From Okeania sp. SIO2B3 (lineage in GTDB: Bacteria; Cyanobacteriota; Cyanobacteriia; Cyanobacteriales; Microcoleaceae): 64,000 bases of DNA. The notes under the pieces were generated by a model. It searched no databases and was not told the origin of the DNA. It worked only from the letters and a program-made list of their open reading frames with translations. Shown here piece by piece: positions 37,847 through 48,552 of the stretch. The DNA lies in contig NZ_JAAHGH010000005.1 in assembly GCF_010672525.1 (NCBI RefSeq), positions 62,001 through 126,000 on the forward strand, given 5' to 3'. The position numbers were made by a program, and so were the translations under genes. How positions within the stretch are numbered: position 1 is the first letter of the stretch; each line of letters starts with the position of its first letter.

Positions 37847-39235
37847 TTAAATTACAAATTTATTTTTGGCTGTAGCAATCTCTTTTTTTACTTGTTCAAA
37901 ACCTGTACCACCATAACTATTCCGTGCAGATACTACTTGTTCAGGAGCGATCGCTTGATAAATATCTGCTGAAAATTTTGGATGTAATTTTTGCCATTCT
38001 CCTAGTGTTAAATCTTTCAACAATTTATCAGTAGAAATACAAGTTTTCACAACTTTACCTACTAAATTATAAGCTTCTCGAAACGGTACACCACGAGCTG
38101 CCAAATAATCTGCCACATCTGTGGCATTAGAAAAATCTTCTGAAACTGCTTCTGTTAAACGATCGCTATTAAACTCTAAACCTTCAGTAAGTAAAATTGT
38201 CATTGCTTCTAGACAACTTTTAACTGTTTTTATCGTGTCAAATAAACCTTCTTTATCTTCTTGTAAATCTTTATTATACGCTAGTGGCAGTCCCTTCATC
38301 ACCACTAACATACCTTGTAAATGACCAAAAACTCGGCCTGTTTTTCCCCTAACTAACTCTGGCACATCAGGATTTTTCTTTTGAGGCATAATACTAGAAC
38401 CAGTAGCACAACTATCAGTTAAAGTCACAAACCTAAACTCTTCAGATGACCATAAAATTATTTCCTCTGCCAAACGACTTAAATGCACCATAATTATACT
38501 AGCTGCACAGAGAAATTCAATAGCAAAATCTCGGTCACTTACTCCATCCAAACTATTAGCATAAGGCTTTTCAAACTTTAATAATTCAGCAGTATAGTGT
38601 CTATCTATAGGAAAAGTTGTACCTGCCAAAGCACCACAACCAAGAGGAGAAACATTCACTCGGCGATAAACATCTCCTAGTCTTTCCCAGTCCCTTTCAG
38701 CTTTGTGAAAATAAGCCAAAAGATGATGAGCTAAACTCAAAGGTTGCGCCCTTTGTAGATGAGTATAACCAGGAATTAAAGTTTCTATATTAGATTCAGC
38801 TAACCCCAATAAAGATGATTGAAAATTTCTTAATAAAACCCTAACTTGCTGAATTTCTTCTCGTAAATAAAGCCTCGTATCAGTTCCTACTTGGTCATTT
38901 CTCGACCTAGCTGTATGTAACTTTTTACCAATATCTCCAGTAATTTCTGTAAGTCTTTTTTCCACAGCAAAGTGAACATCTTCCGCATCTACATCCGGGC
39001 AAAATTTTCCCTCTCGATACTCTTGACGAATTTGTTCTAAACCCTTAACTAACTTTTCACCTTCTTCTGCGGAAATAATACCTGTTTTAGCCAACATTTT
39101 TGTATGAGCTACCGAACCAGTAATATCGTACTCAATCAATTCAATGTCAAAACTAATACTGGCATTAAATTTAGCTATAGTAGGATGCAACGCCTTTTCA
39201 AATCTTTTGCTCCAAGTTTGTTTATCTTGCGTCAT
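37847..39235 (-). CDS. argH: Argininosuccinate lyase
   Basis: ArgH splits argininosuccinate into arginine and fumarate, the last step of arginine synthesis, in the cytoplasm as a tetramer. The 462-residue length is standard. The fumarase/aspartase signature [12 protein letters not shown] lies at about residue 277-288, with the catalytic Ser in the loop. [20 protein letters not shown] and [20 protein letters not shown] are also intact. It is the last (3'-most) gene of a same-strand series with the SpoIIE-type phosphatase, ftsY, nusB and DUF502, though spacers of 140-1080 bp make one transcript unlikely. Confidence 0.97.
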   Translation of the reverse strand: MTQDKQTWSKRFEKALHPTIAKFNASISFDIELIEYDITGSVAHTKMLAKTGIISAEEGEKLVKGLEQIRQEYREGKFCPDVDAEDVHFAVEKRLTEITGDIGKKLHTARSRNDQVGTDTRLYLREEIQQVRVLLRNFQSSLLGLAESNIETLIPGYTHLQRAQPLSLAHHLLAYFHKAERDWERLGDVYRRVNVSPLGCGALAGTTFPIDRHYTAELLKFEKPYANSLDGVSDRDFAIEFLCAASIIMVHLSRLAEEIILWSSEEFRFVTLTDSCATGSSIMPQKKNPDVPELVRGKTGRVFGHLQGMLVVMKGLPLAYNKDLQEDKEGLFDTIKTVKSCLEAMTILLTEGLEFNSDRLTEAVSEDFSNATDVADYLAARGVPFREAYNLVGKVVKTCISTDKLLKDLTLGEWQKLHPKFSADIYQAIAPEQVVSARNSYGGTGFEQVKKEIATAKNKFVI

Positions 39236-39377
39236 TTTGCAGATTTTTTTCTATTTAACTCTATTCAGATGTGAGGTTTTATAGCAGTCTAAGGAAAGAT
39301 TAGGACATATCAAAAGCTCAAAACTCAGACATCACAAGCTTTTTCTTTCTTCTTCCTTCTGCTATAACAGTTAGTAA

Positions 39378-39620
39378 TTAAGGCAAAATGCTCTTAACCA
39401 TCCAACCAATAAATAAACCAACCAATAGTGCCCATACTTGACCACATTCTATAAAATTGCTCCAAGCTTTTTGCACATCAGACCATAAGTTTACATCAAC
39501 TTGTTGAGCCAAAAGTTGCCAGCTATACAATATTTTTGGTCCTAACAAATCTATAATATTAGTCTCATAAATCATCGGGGTAAAACCTGATGTAGTTGTG
39601 GAAATTATATTAATAATCAT
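39378..39620 (-). CDS. Hypothetical protein with C-terminal membrane helix, up to 80 aa
   Basis: I do not recognise it. The C-terminus ALLVGLFIGWMVKSILP is a probable tail-anchor helix; the preceding part (ILYSWQLLAQQVDVNLWSD) is amphipathic. The first 15 residues (MIINIISTTTSGFTP) may not be translated: a second ATG at residue 16 gives a 65-residue protein. No strong ribosome site is seen for either. Lying between argH and the phosphatase gene on the same strand it could belong to that series. Confidence 0.55.
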   Translation of the reverse strand: MIINIISTTTSGFTPMIYETNIIDLLGPKILYSWQLLAQQVDVNLWSDVQKAWSNFIECGQVWALLVGLFIGWMVKSILP

Positions 39621-39750
39621 ATCTTTACCAAATTAATTGGGTCGCGCAACTCCACCGGGAAATGGCGAAATGTTTTTGGAGGGTTGCTCACTTATCCCCT
39701 ACTTCCCCTCCTGGGAGGGGTTAACTTCTGATTTCTGACTTCTGACTTCG

Positions 39751-41178
39751 TTAATCTCCTGTAGAAGATTTTACTCTCATCACCACTAGAGTCATATCAT
39801 CTGGATTTTGGTTTCCTTCTCCAACAAATTGTTTTACTTGAGCAAATAGGTAATTTAATATTTCTTGTGGTTCTTGATGATTTTGACACGCAAACTTGAA
39901 AGCTTCACTCAATTTAATATCATCGTAACGATCGCCATTTTGATTAGCTGCATCTGTAAACCCATCTGTGTAATAAATAATAGTATCTCCTGGATTAAGT
40001 TTCACTTGTGCTTCATGGTATTCAGGGTCTACTTCTAAACCAACTAACATTCCCACAGTATCTAACTGCACGATAGAATTACTAGCAGCTTGCCACAACA
40101 TGGGAGGATGATGGGCAGCATTGCTATAGGACAACATCTGGGTTTCTGGATCGTACTCTGAATAAAACAAAGTCACAAATCTATGGGAACTTTCCAGGTC
40201 AGCATACATTACTTGGTTCAAATGCTGTAGGACTCGTGCTGGTGAGTGGCGGTTTAATACTTCAGCTCTCAACATTCCTCTAGTCATGGTCATAATTAAA
40301 CCAGCAGGTACACCTTTGCCCATTACATCTCCAATTACAATACTCCAGCGACAGGGTTGCTGTTTTTTGTTTTTGGAATTCAACTGGTCGTAGTTGGAGG
40401 GGATAAAATCATAATAGTCTCCTCCGACTCGGTTTGCTGTTTGACAACAAGCTGCAAGAGTAATACCAGGAATTTCTGGACATTCTGGAGGTAATAGTTG
40501 CAGTTGAATTTCTGCTCCTATTTCTAGTTCTCTGTCCAAACGTTCCTTTTCTCGTAAGGAAGTAGCTAATTCATCATTAGTGATCGCTACTGCAGTCTGA
40601 TCTGTTACTAGACGAATTAATTTTTGTCTAGCTGGTGTCCATACATATTCTGGGTCGTGACTAAATACATATAGACGACCTCGTTCTGAGTTATTCACCA
40701 AAATTGATGCCCCAAATAATTGAACATCATTGCCTAGGTAGTTGCTAACTTGATAGTCCAAACTAGCGGTTTGAATTGAGATTTCTTGTAGTTCTGCGGG
40801 TAAGGTTGTTTCTGTAATAAATTGACGAGTTGCTACTTCTAATGCTTGGCGAATATCTTGACACTGGCGACCTTCTTGGCAGTGTAGTTGTTGGAACCTC
40901 ACTTGACCATTTGGTTTAAATAATACCAGTGCCCCTCCATCAGCATCGGTTACTCGACAACCAATTAGAGGAATCAATTCTAGAAACTGATTTAGATTAT
41001 TGAAGCTACGCAAGGCAAAGCCAAGAGAACTTAATAAATCATTAACATTTTGTTGTTCTTTGTGTAAACGGGCCACCATTTCTTTGAGAGCATATACTGA
41101 TTTTATTGTTGAAGATGTCTCACTGGTAGTTTGGTCTGTTGGTTCAGGGTAGTTTCGATGTACTGGCACTATAGTCAT
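39751..41178 (-). CDS. GAF plus SpoIIE/PP2C-type serine phosphatase (RsbU-like), 475 aa
   Basis: The N-terminal half (about 30-205) is a coiled start plus a GAF-like sensor. A short linker helix (REKERLDRELEIGAEIQLQ) leads to a SpoIIE phosphatase domain (about 230-470) with metal-binding GGDYYDFIP, GDVMGKGVPAGLIMTM, and YYTDGFTDAANQNGD. Such proteins dephosphorylate anti-sigma-antagonist (STAS) partners in partner-switching systems. Similar cyanobacterial proteins affect acclimation. No anti-sigma or STAS gene is in the window, so its target is unknown. Confidence 0.92.
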   Translation of the reverse strand: MTIVPVHRNYPEPTDQTTSETSSTIKSVYALKEMVARLHKEQQNVNDLLSSLGFALRSFNNLNQFLELIPLIGCRVTDADGGALVLFKPNGQVRFQQLHCQEGRQCQDIRQALEVATRQFITETTLPAELQEISIQTASLDYQVSNYLGNDVQLFGASILVNNSERGRLYVFSHDPEYVWTPARQKLIRLVTDQTAVAITNDELATSLREKERLDRELEIGAEIQLQLLPPECPEIPGITLAACCQTANRVGGDYYDFIPSNYDQLNSKNKKQQPCRWSIVIGDVMGKGVPAGLIMTMTRGMLRAEVLNRHSPARVLQHLNQVMYADLESSHRFVTLFYSEYDPETQMLSYSNAAHHPPMLWQAASNSIVQLDTVGMLVGLEVDPEYHEAQVKLNPGDTIIYYTDGFTDAANQNGDRYDDIKLSEAFKFACQNHQEPQEILNYLFAQVKQFVGEGNQNPDDMTLVVMRVKSSTGD

Positions 41179-42215
41179 TTGTTTGATATATAGATTTGAT
41201 TTATTTAAAGTCTGTTGATGCTTGAGGGTTAGTGATACATTTTTAACTCAATTTTTGGCAAGTCTGGGTTTCTCTAGATTGCTGTTATCTTGTCTCTGTC
41301 TTGTTTTGCTAAGAGTTTTGATGGGAGCTATTTGCTTCGGTGCTATGCTTTTTTTGAGTTTGATTTTTTTTAGCCAAAAATTTATTCCCTCAATTTACGA
41401 AATTTAGTCTATGAACTTATCCACCACATTTTCAGGATAAATTCCTCAGCAAACTCAATTTTGTAGTTTCAGTATTTGATTTTTTTACACCATAGTTATC
41501 AAGTTATCAGCTCAAGACAAATTATTAATTTATGTATGCTTTTTAATCTAATTATGTATCTTTAAGAGTATTTTTTTCATAGATTACATTTTAAATTATT
41601 GATTTTTGCTTGATTTTTTTGTAAGATTTATGCTAAATTTTTATTGCTAATTATTGGAACTAAAAAAATCCAATAATTAGCAAATAATATTACAAAAGCA
41701 AGTATAATTTTGTGACCTATAAATATATAATGATATTAAGTATCACTACTATAATTTTAATTAATATTCAATATTTTATTTTTTTCTAGGCTTAATTTAT
41801 ACCTAAATATTATTTTTTAGATGAAGAGCAAACAATAATTAAGGTTCATTTACCAAACCACAAATTTATCTATATTGCTTCTACTTAACTTTAAAGCATG
41901 AATAATATTGCTGTTAAATTGATTTTTTTTACAGCTAAATTTGTAGTTATTTTTCATACTAATTATTACTAGATACTGAAAACAAGATCAATATTTAGCT
42001 TGTTTATTTTTTTTCCTGTAGTTTAGAGTCAATTCCAAGGATGATTCTTAATTTAAAAAATATCCTCAATACATTAACTTATATAGGAAAATCAAAATTA
42101 TATAGTCTGATACTCCCACCTTAATTACTTCTACACTTCTACCGAAAAATACATCCGTTTTTTCACTACTGCTAGTGCCATACCCTTACTCATCAAAAGT
42201 AAAAGTGATGAATCT
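41179..42215. other. 1-kb AT-rich spacer
   Basis: A 61-codon frame at 41222-41407 (TTG start, hydrophobic) has no ribosome site and I do not call it. The rest is very AT-rich (about 41450-42160) with no repeats of the window families that I can see. It may contain divergent promoter elements for the minus-strand phosphatase gene. Confidence 0.45.
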
Positions 42216-43877
42216 CTAACCACTTAAAAGAGCTTCAACAAACTCATAACTAGAAAATGGACGGAGGTCTTCTAGACTTTCTCCCACACCAATAAAACGA
42301 ATCGGTAGACCTAGTTGCTTGACAACAGCTAGTGCAACACCACCCTTAGCAGTTCCATCAAGTTTTGTCAAGACTACTCCGCTAAGTTTAGCAGCTTTTG
42401 CAAATACTTCTGCTTGCCGTAAACCATTTTGACCAAGTGTAGCATCTAACACCAGTAGAGATTCCACCACTGCATCTGGTGCTTTTTTCTCTACTATGCG
42501 GTGAATTTTACTAAGTTCGTCCATCAAATTTTTCTTGTTTTGTAGTCTTCCGGCAGTGTCCACCAGTAGTAATTCTGTATTTCTGACTTGAGCAGCTACT
42601 ATAGCATCAAACACTACAGCTGCTGGATCGGTATTCTTTCCTGCATTAGCAATTACTTCTACTTCACTTCGTTGTCCCCAAATTTTCAACTGTTCTACTG
42701 CTGCTGCTCGAAATGTATCTGCTGCTGCAATTAAACATCTGTAGTTTGACTTGCTAGCTAAATGAGCAATTTTACCGATAGTTGTGGTTTTACCTGCCCC
42801 ATTTACACCATTAACCAGCCAAATATTTAAGGTATCCTTTTCTGGGACAAAAGTTAAGTTGTAGGCAGGACTAATTGTTTCAGAATCTTGGAATGGCTGA
42901 TCTAGAATATCTCTTAAAATGCTTTTCAGATAGGCGATCGCTTCTTCTGGTGGTAAAATTTCTTCACGCAATTTATTTTGTAGGGTTTCTATAACTAAGT
43001 CTGTTGCTTCTACTCCCACATCAGCTTGTAGTAACATTGACTCTATTTCCATGACTGCATCTTGATTTAGCGGTCCTTGGCCAACAATTGCCCGTAATTG
43101 ATTAAGTAAGTTGCGTCGGGTTCTGTCTAAACCTTTTCGTAATTTCGTGAGCCAAGAAATTTCTTCCACAGAAACTTGATCTGGGCGACGTCCTTGAGCT
43201 GCTAAAATTTCTGCTGACCAGAGAAATGCTTCATCAAGTATTAGGGGGTCTATTTCTTCTAGTTCAGTTTCTATGGTTGTTTTCTCAAGAGTTTCTGGTT
43301 CTGGTTCTTCTATAGCGGTTTCTTTGAGACGTTCTACCCTTGCTTGTCTTTCTGCTTGAGCCTTAGCCCAGAAAGGTAGTTGTTCTAATGTTTGAGTTTC
43401 TTCAACAGTTGAATCTGGCTTTAGTTGAGTTTCTTCTTCGGTCGGTTTTGTTTGGCTAGAGGGGGTTTCCTCTACTATTGGGACTGGTTTAACCAGGGTA
43501 TCTGTTTCTGTGGGTTCTGTTTTTTCTGCTGCAATATGCTCTATTATTGGAAGAGTATTTGATATGATTGGCTCGTTTTTTGTCTCTGTTGAGGGTATCT
43601 GAGTTTCTAGCTTTTCCTCTACATCAGTGGTATCTGTAGGGATTTGAGATTCTTGTGAATCATTTTTTTTCTTTTCTTGAAGATTTTTGTAGGCTGCTTT
43701 AGCCCAACTCAAATAATCTTCTGTCGTCTGTCCTGACTCTTCTGTTGATTTTGCTTGTGATTCAACTTGATCTTCTACCTGTTCTTTCTGTTCTTTTTCA
43801 ACTTCAGGTTTAGATGTCTCTTTTGAAGTTTTGTCTGAGCTGTCATTATATTGACGACGGAACCAATTAAAAACCAT
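42216..43877 (-). CDS. ftsY: Signal recognition particle receptor FtsY
   Basis: FtsY is the membrane-associated GTPase that docks SRP-ribosome complexes at the Sec/YidC machinery. The C-terminal NG domain (about 245-553) has the P-loop GVNGAGKTTTIGKIAHLA (near 354), DTFRAAAVEQL, DTAGRLQNKKNLMDEL and TKLDGTAKGG. The N-terminal 240 residues are an acidic, low-complexity A domain (Glu, Thr, Ser and Gln rich, with KPEVEKEQKEQVEDQ-like runs), longer than in most bacteria but usual for this group of cyanobacteria. The start at MVFNWFRRQYND is the conserved FtsY membrane-targeting beginning. Confidence 0.97.
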   Translation of the reverse strand: MVFNWFRRQYNDSSDKTSKETSKPEVEKEQKEQVEDQVESQAKSTEESGQTTEDYLSWAKAAYKNLQEKKKNDSQESQIPTDTTDVEEKLETQIPSTETKNEPIISNTLPIIEHIAAEKTEPTETDTLVKPVPIVEETPSSQTKPTEEETQLKPDSTVEETQTLEQLPFWAKAQAERQARVERLKETAIEEPEPETLEKTTIETELEEIDPLILDEAFLWSAEILAAQGRRPDQVSVEEISWLTKLRKGLDRTRRNLLNQLRAIVGQGPLNQDAVMEIESMLLQADVGVEATDLVIETLQNKLREEILPPEEAIAYLKSILRDILDQPFQDSETISPAYNLTFVPEKDTLNIWLVNGVNGAGKTTTIGKIAHLASKSNYRCLIAAADTFRAAAVEQLKIWGQRSEVEVIANAGKNTDPAAVVFDAIVAAQVRNTELLLVDTAGRLQNKKNLMDELSKIHRIVEKKAPDAVVESLLVLDATLGQNGLRQAEVFAKAAKLSGVVLTKLDGTAKGGVALAVVKQLGLPIRFIGVGESLEDLRPFSSYEFVEALLSG

Positions 43878-44958
43878 ACTTATTTTAGATATTACTATTT
43901 TAAATGATCTATCTTATACTGAATTGTGTTCAACCATCACATAATTGCAGCATTTTATTGTTTGAGTAAACCAAAAAATATTTATTTTGGGGTAATTTTG
44001 CAAACTATAGTTTATCCATTGGAAAACCACTGTCAGATATTTGTGAATATTCAAACTCAATAACCTGCTTTGTGGAAGCGTAAGCATTCAGCAGTCAGCC
44101 ATCAGCTAGCCTCCTGCGGAAGAACTACGGACTTCAGCTATTTGTTATTAACTCATTATCATGCTAGAGGGGAATTATCTACCAAGGAGCAATTTTAATT
44201 CATTAATGAAATTGGCTATAACCTCACCTCAGTTATTGCTTGCATAAGTTCATGCATCTGATGGGTGAATGCTAATAGCTGAATGCTTACTTTTAAAATA
44301 CCCAGAATAACAATTTTAGGGAATAGGAGACACTGGTTCTGGTAATAGATATAAATTTATCATAGAAAACATTTTTACTATGACTAATTAATCAGAATAT
44401 AACTAAGTATTTATAGTCTGTAAATCATCATAATTTAGCTTATACAAAAGCCAATAAAAATTGAAAAATTAAGCATAAATACTTTGTAAAACTAGATGAT
44501 TAAAGCTTGCTGATTAAATCTTAAAGTACTAATATATAAAAGTGCAATACTTTTCCCTTAAGCTGGAAATGAGAGCATTTTCAGCAGATAACCGCAGAAA
44601 AATGTAGGTAAAATTGTTCCGACTACATTTTAAAATTGATAAGTATTTGCTACAAAAAGCTAGGGTATTTCAGGTGCATCTCATATTTGCAAAAATACTT
44701 TTTTCCTATATATTCCCTATTCCCTATTCCCTGTTGCCTCACAGGAGTGTGCATTCCCTCTCTTGGTCAGCATTCCCATGGCGAGGAGACCTCGCCATAT
44801 CCAATCGACCAAGAGAAGAAAAAATTTTCATCTCTTTGTCAATCCTCTTCTTTTCCAGGAGAGGTAATTGTTAATGATTAATCATTAATTAATTGTTGAA
44901 ATAATTTCTGTAAAAGCAAAGACCTTAATTTTACTTTTGACTTTGACTATATAACCCT
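43878..44958. other. Spacer with MITE copy B and inverted-repeat arm fragment
   Basis: It contains the element at 44080-44290, a single tgctgattaaatctt end at about 44515, and, at about 44770-44880, an arm fragment of the large inverted repeat (cgccatatccaatcgaccaa). The ORFs at 44614-44881 read through these repeats and are not called. Confidence 0.55.
44080..44290. mobile_element. GTAAGCATTCAGC-type MITE, copy B (211 bp)
   Basis: Left end gtaagcattcagcagtcagc and right end tagctgaatgcttac match copy A. No target duplication is seen, so it may be old or rearranged. The interior differs from copy A except near the ends. Confidence 0.65.
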
Positions 44959-45582
44959 TCAAACTAAATTAATTTTATTTAGCACTCTTCGCAATACCCC
45001 ATTAATAAACCTATACCCATCTTCACTACTGTAACGCTTGGCTAACTTTACAGCCTCATTAATTGCCACTTGTTCTTGAATGCCAATAAACATCATTTCT
45101 GCCACTGCAATTCTGAGAATATCTATATCTATTCTAGGCAAACGTTCTATTTGCCAATCTACTATTGATTCTCTCAATAAATTATCAATTTCTTCTTTAT
45201 TATCATTCACCTTTATCAGAATTTCTAAAGCATATTTGCGCACTTCTAATTGATTAGTAAGTTGAATTAGTTCTGGTAACTCCACAGCAGTGCCAATACG
45301 ATTAATTGCCGTTTGGCCTAACTCCACTGCTTCGTGGACCATCGAACTTGCACTTTGGACATCACTAGCACTAATTTGACTATTAAGGAGGCGATCGCTC
45401 CCTCTCTGTAATTCTGCTGCTGCAGTTTCTAAAATATCTTGGACTTCAGCTCTGAGAGTCCTAACTGCTGCGAGTATGACTTCTTGAAGTTGCTTTTTTT
45501 CTAAACTCCCTGAATTTGTTGGTAATTGACTTAGTCCAAGTAGAGCTAGTTCGCGAGCTGTGGAGCGAGGAGCTTTGTTCAT
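44959..45582 (-). CDS. nusB: Transcription antitermination factor NusB, 207 aa
   Basis: NusB binds boxA RNA with NusE (S10) and supports rRNA transcription antitermination. The C-terminal part (about 95-205) is the NusB fold: LRESIVDWQIERLPRIDIDI, ILRIAVAEMMF, VAINEAVKLAKRYSSEDGYR and FINGVLRRV. The N-terminal ARELALLGLSQL is also typical. An insertion of about 60 residues (ILAAVRTLRAEVQDI onward) after the first helix is the usual cyanobacterial form. The neighbours ftsY and DUF502 are on the same strand; a decayed tnpB separates it from DUF502. Confidence 0.95.
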   Translation of the reverse strand: MNKAPRSTARELALLGLSQLPTNSGSLEKKQLQEVILAAVRTLRAEVQDILETAAAELQRGSDRLLNSQISASDVQSASSMVHEAVELGQTAINRIGTAVELPELIQLTNQLEVRKYALEILIKVNDNKEEIDNLLRESIVDWQIERLPRIDIDILRIAVAEMMFIGIQEQVAINEAVKLAKRYSSEDGYRFINGVLRRVLNKINLV

Positions 45583-45763
45583 AATTTTTGATAGCCTTTT
45601 ATTATCGAAAGTGGGGTTTAGTCTGCTATAAAACCCGGTGCTTTAGAGCGGGGATACATGGACTCCCCAAACTAAAAATGTCCTATTCAATGTACGACAT
45701 TTTTACAATTACTTTTACTACACATTTCATATTATTATCCTATGTTCATTAGCATAAATAAAT

Positions 45764-46489
45764 ATGCTAGGTCGAGCCAAAATGATAATTTACGAATTTC
45801 AAGTTAAAGCAGCACAATACAAAGCAATAGATGAAGCTATCAGAACTTCTCAGTTCATTCAAAACAAGTGTTTACGATATTGGATGGATAATAAAAAAGT
45901 AAGTAAATATGATGTGAATAAATATTGCAAAATATTGGCACTTAGTTTTAGTTTTGCTTCTAAACTTAATTCAATGGCTCGACAATTAGCTGCGGAGAGA
46001 GTTTGGTCTGCAATATCTAGATTTTACGATAACTGTAAGAAAAAAGTCAAAGGTAAAGAAGGTTTTCCTAAGTTTAAAAAACATAGTCGGTCTGTAGAGT
46101 ATAAAACCTCTGGGTGGAAACTTTTCCTACGGAATGCTACGCAAACAGAAGCTAGGAAAGCTATAACTTTCTCAGATACAAATAACATAGGTACTTTAAA
46201 ATTAAAAGGTACTTATAATTTGAATTACTATCAGCTAAACCAAATAAAAAGGGTCAGGATAGTAAAACACGCTGACGGATATTATGTCCAATTTGCTATT
46301 CAAATAGATTTAAAAGTTGAAACTAAACCAACAGGAAAATTAGTGATGTTGCATGGTCAATTTTCCGTAGTTGGTTAGAGTATTTTGGTACAAAGTATGG
46401 AAAAGTAACAGTAGCAGTACCTCCTCACCATACAAGCCAGAATTGCTCGAACTATGGAGAAGTTGTCAAAAAGTCTCTGTCTTTGACAT
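45764..46489 (+). pseudogene. tnpB: tnpB (IS200/IS605 OrfB) with internal deletion and repeat insertion
   Basis: The open frame to 46378 encodes only a TnpB N-terminal part: MIIYEFQVKAAQYKAIDEAI, CLRYWMDNKK, RVWSAISRFYDNCKKKVKG and FPKFKKHSRSVEYKTSGWKL. It breaks at GKLVMLHGQ. In another frame the DNA continues as WLEYFGTKYGKVTVAVPPHH, TSQNCSNYGEVVKKSLS, the zinc-finger region, in which one Cys of the CxxC pair is Tyr. The RuvC core between them is deleted. Residues LFLRNATQ (about 46126-46150) are encoded by the TCCTACGGAATGCTACGCAA dispersed repeat inserted in frame. The protein cannot be an active nuclease. Confidence 0.85.
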
Positions 46490-46556
46490 CCTCCCCGGCT
46501 TAAAAGGCGCAGGGATTACTACTGAGCCCTAAGGTGGGGGGAATGTCAAAAGTCGT
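46485..46556. repeat. Right-end palindrome of the decayed IS200/IS605 element
   Basis: An inverted pair (tttgacatcctccccggc and ggggggaatgtcaaaa) encloses a short loop, a typical subterminal hairpin for single-strand transposition ends in cyanobacterial IS605-group elements. Confidence 0.55.
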
Positions 46557-47276
46557 TCAATCCTCTTCAGTGGAAAATTTTTGATAGTCCTCTCTTTCTA
46601 AAAGTAGAGGTTTGAGTCGATCATTTGATTTTTTTTCTGGACGTACTGATTGATTTGCAGTTACTATTCCACCTGATATGAGAACTTTAAACGCATCTTC
46701 CACTGACATTGAAACGTTAATCACATCTTTCTCTGGCACTATGGCATACCAACCAGATGTAGGGTTAGGAGTAGTTGGAATAAAAAGACTTAGCATGGAG
46801 TCTCCTAAATGAGATTTAATTTGATCGCTAATCGTACCAGTGACAAAAGCTATAGTCCAAACTCCCTGACGTGGATATTCTACAAGTACCACACGGCGAA
46901 ATTTCTCGTTAGAATCCTTGAGTAGAGTTTCTAAGATTTGCTTGAGAGTACCATAGACTGACCCTGCAAATGGAATAGCTTGTAGTATTCGCTCACCTAC
47001 ATCTAATAACCATCTGCCAGCAATATTTCTAGCCATTAACCCGATCACTAGAATACTTAGCAATGGTACTGCTAGTCCTACTAAGAAATTTAGTAGACCC
47101 ACTAAAGCTGGGTGTAAACCATCGAAGGGATTGATTTGCTTAGGAATCTTGGTCAAAAAATCTATTACCCACCGAGCAATAGTTATGGTCAACCAAATTG
47201 TTGTAGCTAGTGGTATAACTACCAGTAGACCGGCAATTAGGTCGTTTTTTAAATCCTGCCTTATGCGTTGGAACAC
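46557..47276 (-). CDS. DUF502 membrane protein, 239 aa
   Basis: The family pattern is clear: RIRQDLKNDLIAGLLVVIPL, ATTIWLTITIARWVIDF, and GRWLLDVGERILQAIPFAGS, then VYGTLKQILETL, TPNPTSGWYAIVPEKDV and MSVEDAFKVLISGG. Two hydrophobic segments near the N-terminus (about 12-40 and 60-85) make it an integral membrane protein. Function is unknown. The order DUF502, nusB, ftsY on one strand looks ancestral, with the tnpB element inserted later. Confidence 0.93.
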   Translation of the reverse strand: MFQRIRQDLKNDLIAGLLVVIPLATTIWLTITIARWVIDFLTKIPKQINPFDGLHPALVGLLNFLVGLAVPLLSILVIGLMARNIAGRWLLDVGERILQAIPFAGSVYGTLKQILETLLKDSNEKFRRVVLVEYPRQGVWTIAFVTGTISDQIKSHLGDSMLSLFIPTTPNPTSGWYAIVPEKDVINVSMSVEDAFKVLISGGIVTANQSVRPEKKSNDRLKPLLLEREDYQKFSTEED

Positions 47277-47672
47277 TGTTTACCCATTTCCTCGTAAATT
47301 GCTAGATTAAGAAAATATCTAGCTTGAAACCAATTTTTTTTAATTTAATATTTATCGTTTTTATTCTGAATAGTTCATAAAAATATAGTCACATAAGACA
47401 TATCCTTATTGCGCAGGTGTTACCCTGACGCTCGTGTTAGCGCAGCTCCTCCGGAGGAGGCACTACAACACCACGCCAGTTGCGTGACTGTCGGGGGACC
47501 CGCAAGGGCGCACTGGCTTCTCTATCCCATGATCAAAGACATTTGGGACTACTTTTCTCATAATGTTTAGAGAACCGTTCACGTAACTCATTAATTAATC
47601 TTTTGCTGGCGGTGCAATACAAACCTCTTTATTACTCTTTTTCCTGAAAAGGTGACGTTATTTTTCTCACCT

Positions 47673-47774
47673 TCAGTGTAAATTATAGAGATTTTTCGAC
47701 AAAAAACACAGTCGGTCAATTTCAGCATAAAACCGATGATTTTCTTGAATAATATGTCTCTCAACTAATCTCAT
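47673..47774 (-). pseudogene. tnpB: tnpB N-terminal remnant
   Basis: From ATG 47774 the minus strand reads MRLVERHIIQENHRFYAEID, then RLCFLSKNLYNLH and a stop. This matches the start of the other TnpB subgroup (MKLVEQHII..CFLSKNLYN pattern). The rest of the gene is absent; only shuffled DNA follows. The region upstream (to about 47830) may be the element's left end. Confidence 0.6.
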
Positions 47775-47976
47775 AAATCCAGGAGTTAAAATTATATTAG
47801 GATTCGATAATTTAGGATTTTTTATTATTATTTAGTCTGGAATTCATAGCCTATTTAATTGTAACATTAAATGTCAGGTCGAGAGTTGTTAAATTTTGTC
47901 AAATATTTAGTAGCTCTTTTGTACAAATTCACGAAGAGATTTGACATTGTTTGACTACATCAGACTATATTTATGT

Positions 47977-48552
47977 ACATAGAAGAGATACTCAGACACC
48001 AAAACAGAGAAAAGTATCATCCTGCACAGCACTCCCAAAACAAGTGATTACAGGAAAATTTTTCACCCCATCAACAAATCAATATTACTCATGTAGAAGC
48101 GATGTAGCTACCGCACTTGCTCCGCCAACGCTATATTCACAAACAAAAATTATCATTCTGTGAAGCTCAAAAAAATCGGCAAGGTTTTTCCTCTTGCATT
48201 CCTAAATAAATTACGATAGTATCTAACCATTGGGTTTTGCTCGTACCTACACATGATTTTTTATTCAACGCAAAAAATAGTATTTCGCCACTGAATATAT
48301 GTAGAAGAGATACTCAGACACCAAAACCATCAACAAATCAATATTACTCATGTAGAAGCGATGTAGCTACCGCACTTGCTCCGCCAACGCTATATTCACA
48401 AACAAAAATTATCATTCTGTGAAGCTCAAAAAAATCGGCAAGGTTTTTCCTCTTGCATTCCTAAATAAATTACGATAGTATCTAATCATTGGGTTTTGCT
48501 CGCACCTACACATGACTTTTTATTCAACGCAAAAAATAGTATTTCGCCACAA
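47977..48552. repeat. Tandem duplication (about 316 and 252 bp)
   Basis: Copy 1 (47977-48292) and copy 2 (48301-48552) share agaagagatactcagacacc, gaagcgatgtagctaccgca, aagctcaaaaaaatcggcaa and ttattcaacgcaaaaaatag with almost no changes. Copy 1 has about 64 bp (after caaaac) that copy 2 lacks. Short ORFs in each are translations of the repeat. A core string (gttggcggagcaagtgcggc in the other orientation) also occurs inside the IS at about 32438. Confidence 0.8.

Noticed and set aside
41222-41407. Hydrophobic 61-codon ORF on the plus strand
   Set aside because: TTG start, no ribosome site, low-complexity hydrophobic composition in an AT-rich spacer.
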